A DNA stretch of 64,000 bases, taken from contig JAWKRR010000026.1 of assembly GCA_041389525.1 (NCBI GenBank), positions 30,559-94,558 of the forward strand, written 5' to 3'. The stretch's first letter is position 1. Each line of letters begins with the position of its first letter. Shown piece by piece: positions 57,822 to 64,000 of this stretch. Under the pieces are notes generated by a model. It worked only from the letters and a program-made list of their open reading frames with translations, searched no databases and was not told the DNA's origin. A program made the position numbers and the translations under genes. The stretch is from JACKFB01 sp041389525. Its GTDB lineage: Bacteria; Myxococcota_A; UBA9042; PHBI01; JACKFB01.

Positions 57822-60800
57822 TCACCGGGCCGGCGCCAGGATATCCAGCAGCCCGTCGACCACACGCCTCGACAACGCCAGCGGCCAGAGCGCACCGCCC
57901 CTCACCGCTGGCCGTCGCCATGTTCAGCGCGTCGGGGTCCAGCGCCACAGGCCCTGCGGACTCCAACCCAGTGTCCACGACGAACAGCGGTTCGCCCGAG
58001 CTCGCGCCGTAGACCCGGACGAGGCCGGAGTCCAAGCTGGCGAACAGCATCTCGCCGCCCGCGCCAAACGCGAGCGCGCTCACCTCCTCGTCCTGGAGCG
58101 CGTGCTGCGCGACGACCTTGCCGTCCGTCGACCAGATCCGCAGGTCGCCTTCGGACGACGCGCTGGCGATTCGCAGGCTGCTCAGCGCGATCGCGGTCAC
58201 CGGACGGCCGTGGGACGCGCGGCCACCCACCGCGTCGATCGCGAACACCGGCGCGGTCTCCCCGACCAGCATCGCGAACGCGACCTCGCCCGTCGTCGAC
58301 CCCAGCGCGATCCCCACGTCACTGGGCGAGACCGCGGCCGCGGAGACTCGGAATCCGCCGCCCATCCCGTGCTCGATGACCGGCCTGTCCCCGCCGGAGC
58401 CGTCCCAGACCTGAAACCGAGCGTCCTGCGAGACGGTCACGACCCGCGGCCCCATGGGTGTCCACGCGGCGTCCACCAGGCTCACGGGGAAGTGGGTCGT
58501 CTCGGGGTCCGCTGAGGCATCGAGCCGCCACACGTGGGCCGCGCCGGCCTCGGTGAGCGTGACGACGCGGTCGGGGCCGGGCCCGAAGGCGACGTCGATC
58601 GGGAGCCCGCCGTCGTGGATGAACTCCTTCGCTGGCGTGGACGCACCGGGGGGCCAGACCGCCGCGAGCTCACCGCCGAGGCTGGCGACGCGGCGGCCGT
58701 CCGTATCCGCGCGCAGCACCCACGACTCGACGTGCCCTGGCCCGGCCACGTCCGCCCAGTCGGACGGCGCAAAGGCCGCGACGCCCTCGCCTCCCAGCCC
58801 CGCGACCAGGGTCTTGCCGCCGACGAAGGCGAGCGCGTGGGCGAAACGCTCCCCGGTCAGCGCGTGGGTGGCCGAAGGCTGGCCGAGCTCCCCGGTCCAG
58901 AGCATCAGGGTGTTCACCGAGGAGGTCGCCACGCTCAGCCCGTCCGGCGCGAGCGCGGCGGCCAGGGCGCCCTGGCGCAGGTCGAGGCGGGTGACCTCGA
59001 AGGCGCCGCCCGCGACCGACGAGAAGACGAAGACCTCGCTGCGGTGCGCGCTCCACGCCAGCGCTCGCCCGGGATGGCGCGCGGCGAAGCTGACCTCTTC
59101 GACTCCCAGGCGCCCGGCGTAGACGCGCCGGGGGGCGTCGCCGGCCGTCCAGATCTCCACCCCGCCGTCGTCGCGGGCGATGATCACCGAGCCGCCGTCG
59201 CCTGCGAGGTCCGCCGCGACACCGCCCGCGCCCGGCAGCGTCGTCGGCTGCGGCTGCGCCTCGATGGAGTAGATCTGCGCCGCAGCGGCGGTGAGGACCA
59301 GCAACCGCCCGCCCCCATCGTCGAAATCCAGCGCCCGCACCGGGCCCTCCGGCATCGGCAGCACCAAGTCCGCCGCCCCTTCGCCCATGCCCACGACGCG
59401 CACCCCGCCGGCCTCGTCGCCCAGCGCGTAACGCCCGCCCCGTTCGCTGGCGGCGATGGCGGTCACCAGCCCAGCGCGCCCCGCCACCGGAACGCGCCAC
59501 CGACTCTCGATGCTCGCGCCATCCCGACCCGCGCCCGGGCTGCCCACCGTCCAGACCGCGACCCCGCCGCGCGCGTCCACGCCGAGTATCTTCTCGTCCT
59601 TAGCCGCGACGCGCACGAAGCGCGTGCGCCCGCCGTCTGGCGCCTCCAAGCTCGCGCGGAGCAGCCCGCTGTTGGCGTCATAGATGCGCGGCGTCCCGCC
59701 CTCCGCCAGCAGCCCTTCGTGTCGCAGGTAGCGCACCCCGGTCGCCGGCTCGTCCAGGCTGAGCTCCGGCAGGTCGACCTCGCTCTCCAGCGCGTGCTGG
59801 ATGACACACCCGTCGGCCCCCGCCGTCGCGAGGCGCGCCCCCCCTTGATTGAACGCCACCGCCAGCACACGCGCGGTGTGCCCGAGCTTGCAAGCCCGAC
59901 CGCCCGCCGCCGGGACGGCGTCCAGCGCGGGCGCCGCGACCACCGACACCTCGCCCCCCGGTAAGATCAGCGCGATCTCGCGCTCGTCGGTCGAAAACGC
60001 AGCAGCCGCCTCGCCACGAGACACCCCGCCCCAATGCGCTAGCGTGCGCCCATGCTGAAGATCCCACAGCCGGACCGAGCCGTCGGCCGCCCCGCTCAGC
60101 CCCCGGCGCCCATCGCGGCTCACCGCCAGCGAGACGATGGCCCCGTCGTGGCCAAGCAAAGTGCGCTCACGCTCCCCGGTGGCCGCCAGGAGCTCCAGGG
60201 CGCCGGCCGCCCCCTCCACCAGCCGCCGCCCGGACTCGCCGAGCGCGGCCGACAGGCGCGACTCCACCTGCGCCGGGCCCTGCTGGGCCTCGATGGCGCT
60301 CGACGCGCGACTCAGCTCGTCCTTGCACCCGGTGTCACCGCCGCGCTCGGCCCGCTGCCCGCCTGAGCCTGGGCTCCACTCGTAGACCGCCCCGCTCGCC
60401 GCCCTAAACCGGAGCGACCGCCCGTCTTTGCTGAAGCCCAGCCCCACGCCGCCCCCGCTGGGCCCCCGCGCGCAGCCGTCTCGCGCCCACCCCCCGGCTT
60501 CGCGGCGCCAGCGGACCAGCGTGCCGTCGGCCCCGAGGGTGGCGAGGAACTGCCCGTCCGCCGAGAAGGCCGGCGCGACCGCCCCCGCCCGCTCGTGGGT
60601 CCCGACCTTGGAGCCGCCGGGCAGGACGTCGAAGTGCGGCGCGCCCTCAGACCATGCGCGCCCTTCGGAACCCACGGCCGGCGCGTCGCGATTCCACCGA
60701 ACCGAAGGGTGCCATCGCCGGACAGGCTCAACAGCGTGCGGCCGTCCCGCATCAACCAAGCCATGACGTCGGAGCCCTCGTGGGCGTGCAGATCCGAGAG

Positions 60801-63432
60801 GCGGCCCGTGCTCGCCTCCCACACGCGTACCATCCCGTCCGCGCTGCTCGAGGTCACGACCAGCTCGCGCGCCGCGCCGCCCACTCCCGCGAGGCGCACC
60901 TTGCCGCGATGTCCCGAATAGCGAGCGATTACCTGCCAGTTCGCGACGGTCACGTCCGCGCGCCCGAGCAGCACCACCGGCCCGGCAGGGTCTCACCAGC
61001 ACCTGCTTGAGGGTGCGGTCGGCGGACAACCCGAGGATCGGCGAGTCGAACCCGAGCCGGATCGGGGTGACCTGGCCGTCGTCGGCCATGACGGTCGCGG
61101 CCCCGCCCTGCATGTCGCCAACCACGATCTGGCCGCCGTCGTCGCTCGGCGCGATGGCCGGCGGCTCCGCCTGCAGCGCGACCGTACGCTCCGTGACTTT
61201 CGAGCCGAGATCCAGGATGACGACGGCCTTGCGCGCGCGACTGGCGATGGCGACGCTGCCGCCGTCATCCAGCGCCAGCCCTGCCATATCCCCCAGCACC
61301 TTCGAGGTGATCCGAGCCGCCGCCGCAGGGTCCGCGCCCTCCTCCCGCACGATGGTGACGACGCCACCGCCGCCGTTTGGCCCCCGCACGACCACCGTAC
61401 GCGCCGAGCGGTCGACGACGATCTGCTCCACGCCGGGCGGCACGCTGCCCAAGACCGTGGTGGCGCGGTCGGACAGGCGATGCCGCACCACCCGCCCGCG
61501 ATCGTCGACCAGCACCACGAGCTCGCCGTCTCGGCTCCACGCCCCGTGCACGATCCGCGCCTGACTCCGCGGCGCGCGCTCCTGCTCCCGTGTAGGCATG
61601 CGCTGCGCTTGCACAACATCTGCGGGGGTTTCGTCCTCATCGGGCGAGGCCGCGAAGTAGGCCGAGGCGTCCTGATCAAGCCCCGTGGCGGTAGGCGTGC
61701 CCACCCGCGCCGCGCCGTCCGCGCCGATGAGCAAGACGCGCGTTCCGTCCGGGCTGACGGCGAGCCGTGAGACCCGGCTCCCCAGCGAAGCTCGCTGCTC
61801 CACGAGGGCGCGGAGGGCCGAGAAGGTCCGCGCCTCGACCCACTGTCGGACCCGCGAGTGGATCTCCCGCGTGTCGCTCGCCGCCCGCGCCAACGCCAAG
61901 CGCCCGATCGCCGCGGCGCGCTCACCTCGCGCCAGGTCTGCGCCAGCGAGCGTCGAGAGGGTGTCGACCAGGCGCGACAAGGACTGCTCGGTCGCCTGCT
62001 CGGCGCGCTCGCCGGCCGCCTCTTTCAGCTCCACCAACGCGAGGGCGTTGTGCTCGGCCTCGGCGGCGTTCTGCACCGCGGTGTACCCGGCAAAGCCCAG
62101 CAGGGCCAACAGCACCCCGACCAGCGCCGTCGCGTAGCCACGGAACCGCCGCCAACGCGCGGCCTGCTCCTCCAGCTCGCCCGCCTCCGCCCAGCGCCGG
62201 TCGCGGCTCTCGGCGACGAAGCGCGTCATCACGTCGTGGACGAGCTCGACGTGCGGGATGCCCAGCCGCTCCTCGCGCCGCACCAGCCGCCGATCCACCA
62301 GCGCCGACATCACCGCCTCGGTGATCCCTGGCTCCTCGAGCGCGTCTTGGAGGGCCACCGTGGTGCGAAATCCGCGCGCCGTCAGCAGCCGGTCCTCGAT
62401 GAAGGTGCGGGTCTGAGGCCCCAAATCGCGAGTCGCGCGCTCGTAAAAATCGCGCAGAATCGTCTCTCGCGAGCCGGCGAGCAGCTCGGCGGTGATCTTC
62501 TTGGCCCCCACGCGGAGGCGCCGCTCATTGAGCTCGCGACAGACCAGGCTGAGCAGCGACGGCTCGACCTGCAGCGCCTCCAGGTCGGCCTCCGCCGCGT
62601 CCTCGGCGCTGGCGTGGACGCCGGCCGACGCGACGAAGCGCACGATGTCTCTGGCCACGGACTCGCCGACGATGTCCTTGCCGGGGCCGACGACCGCCTG
62701 CACCGCGCCGATCCCCGACAGCGGGCGGAGGCGGTAGTGGTTCTGTCGCAGCGCCGGAATCGCCGCCTGCAGCGACGCGAGGTCGGGCAGAAAGTCCTCG
62801 CGCAGGCTGAGGACGACCTTCACCTTCGGTCGCTCATACGAAGTCGGCAGGTCGGTCTCGCCGGCCTCCACCGCCTCCCGAACCGAGCCGGGGATGTGGT
62901 TCTCGACGAGGTCGGTCAGCTCTTCGATGAGCGCGTCCCGGCCTTCGCTGTTGCGCCCGACGGTGAAGAGCTCCTCGAACTGGTCGAACACCAGCACGGG
63001 AGCCAGCAGGTGGTTGCGCTCGTCCCAGAACGGCGTGCGGTGGAAGTACTCCCACAGGGTCACGTCCGCGGCAGGCCGCTCGGCGTCCACGGCGCTGGAC
63101 TCGATCTCGGCCGAGATGCGCGCGCGGATCTGGGCCAGCGGGTCGCTCAGGCGCGCCTGATAGCCCAAGCGCACATAGATCGGCAGCATCCCCTGCTCGC
63201 GCATGCGCGGGAAGAGGCCAGCGCGCAGCAGCGACGTCTTGCCCAGGCCCGAGGCGCCGTACACGACCGTCGGCCCCGTGCGGCGCAAGAGCTGCGCCAG
63301 CGCCTCCTCGTCGGCGTCGCGCCCGTGAAACCAGGCCGCGTCGGCCTCCCGGAAGGGCTCCAACCCGAGGAACGGGTTGTCCCGGTTGAGGGTAGTGGCC
63401 TCGACCACGCGTGTCGTCGGCTCAGAAGACAC
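57822..63432 (-). CDS. nSTAND1 NTPase - TM - WD40 repeat protein with frame breaks
   Basis: Very large protein of about 1870 residues. The N-terminal nSTAND1 NTPase has Walker A GASGLGKTS (59-67) and Walker B PVLVFDQFEEL (D150). A transmembrane helix lies at about 432-454, then a coiled region and WD40-like blades to the end. As printed, the frame runs from GTG 63432 to a stop at 57727, but three spots look wrong. Between about 60990 and 60690 the WD40 sequence (PVVLLGRADVTVANWQVIAR, SADGMVRVWEASTG) is in another frame, entered by an extra base and left by a missing one. Near 57900 an extra G hides the end GGALWPLALSRRVVDG and its TGA at 57824-57822. The GTG overlaps the TIR gene by 11 nt. 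Confidence 0.8.
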
Positions 63433-64000
63433 GGAGCGCTCGCTTGCGCCGAATCTCGCGGCGGATCAGGTCCACGAACTCGGTCGGCGGCGTCAGGTCG
63501 GGCGCGGCGGTCCAGTGGATGTCCCGGAACTCGTCGGGGACGTGGGCGACGTCCGCGTTGTCGAGGCCCAAGACCACCGGGACCAGGAAGACCACCGAGG
63601 CGTCCAGGCGGGGCAGGCGCTGGACCGCGGCGTGCCACTCGACGCGGAAATAGGCCTCGAGGCGTCGCTCGGTGGTCTCGGAGATGAACGGCACGAAGAG
63701 CGCGCAGCGGCGCAGGTTTGACTGAATCTCCCGCTCCCAGCGCTCGCCGCCGTCGATCTCGCGCTCGTCGAACCAGGTGGCGATGCCGGCGGCCTCCAGC
63801 GCGTCCCGGAAGGGCCGCACGACCTCGCGATCCTCCCGTGCGTAGCTGAGAAAAACGGCGTCCTCCTCGGCCTCGGGGCGCGGGGGCGGGGGCGTGTCAG
63901 CGCGGTCGCGCGGCGGGGGCGTGCGGGCGGCCTGGCGCTCGAACCAGCGCCGGTGGAGCTCCGCGATGAAGGTGTGGGCGTCGCCGTCGGCGAAGATCTC
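63422..64000 (-). CDS. TIR-domain protein, N-terminus beyond window edge
   Basis: Open frame entering from the right edge; 192 codons are visible. The first 20 residues (EIFADGDAHTFIAELHRRWF) look like the end of another domain, then a Pro-rich linker. A TIR domain follows (AVFLSYAREDREVVRPFRDA, ATWFDEREIDGGERWEREI, CALFVPFISETTERR) and ends near the stop. The E-W pair in YFRVEWHAA matches the position of the catalytic Glu in many TIR NADases, so this TIR may be active. It is coupled to the nSTAND1-WD40 gene, suggesting an effector plus sensor pair. The upstream domain (possibly SIR2-like) cannot be identified here. Confidence 0.78.
   Translation of the reverse strand, partial: EIFADGDAHTFIAELHRRWFERQAARTPPPRDRADTPPPPRPEAEEDAVFLSYAREDREVVRPFRDALEAAGIATWFDEREIDGGERWEREIQSNLRRCALFVPFISETTERRLEAYFRVEWHAAVQRLPRLDASVVFLVPVVLGLDNADVAHVPDEFRDIHWTAAPDLTPPTEFVDLIRREIRRKRALRVF

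Overview
The window is GC-rich and densely coded, with GTG and TTG starts and many 4-nt stop/start overlaps. The accessory genes look like a Myxococcota/Bradymonadota-type bacterium. They include secreted lipoproteins with long Asp-rich linkers and repeated Cys-rich modules, lamin-tail-like domains, a hybrid histidine kinase, a Ser/Thr kinase and TIR/STAND proteins. This taxonomic reading is inference. No rRNA, tRNA, CRISPR array or complete insertion sequence was seen, and no gene-free stretch exceeds 300 bases.

The main theme is aerobic steroid (cholesterol-type) catabolism. At 139-7800 (+) lies an operon like the actinobacterial ring C/D (HIP) locus: EchA20, IpdA, IpdB and IpdC homologues, then a crotonase, two acyl-CoA dehydrogenase subunits and a thiolase. 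At 39135-51928 lies a divergent locus for rings A/B. The leftward arm encodes an amidohydrolase-like protein, two KstD-type flavoproteins, an SRPBCC protein, an SDR, an HsaB flavin reductase and an alpha/beta hydrolase. The rightward arm encodes HsaA, HsaC, HsaD, HsaE, HsaG and HsaF, so the A/B-ring meta-cleavage route through to pyruvate and propionyl-CoA is complete. Three copies of the KstR operator consensus TnnAACnnGTTnnA sit exactly at the two promoter regions (101-114, 46129-46142, 46152-46165), linking the loci into one predicted regulon. KshAB, FadD3 and KstR itself are not in the window. A third acyl-CoA dehydrogenase pair (27331-29682) is disrupted by apparent frameshifts.

Between these lie conflict/defence-type genes. 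They are an XRE-ImmA/IrrE protease gene with a small PIN-like partner (7881-9558), a TIR-NB-ARC-TPR gene split by an in-frame TGA with a P-loop NTPase gene behind it (13620-9625), a DUF4143 ATPase beside an Uma2 remnant (52672-54022), and at the right edge a TIR protein overlapping a nSTAND1-TM-WD40 protein (64000-57822). Cell-envelope genes fill 13.7-39 kb: a CoA-disulfide-reductase-like flavoprotein, a giant Cys-rich lipoprotein, a thioredoxin/TlpA/outer-membrane-barrel operon, DUF547, several lipoproteins, a hybrid kinase with a porin, a Ser/Thr kinase and MarC. A VWA lipoprotein and a GDPD follow at 54-58 kb.

Several genes show single-base frame changes (about 28.53, 28.93, 29.03, 57.90, 60.69 and 60.99 kb). 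These could be real decay or residual sequencing errors, and they matter for reading the affected genes.
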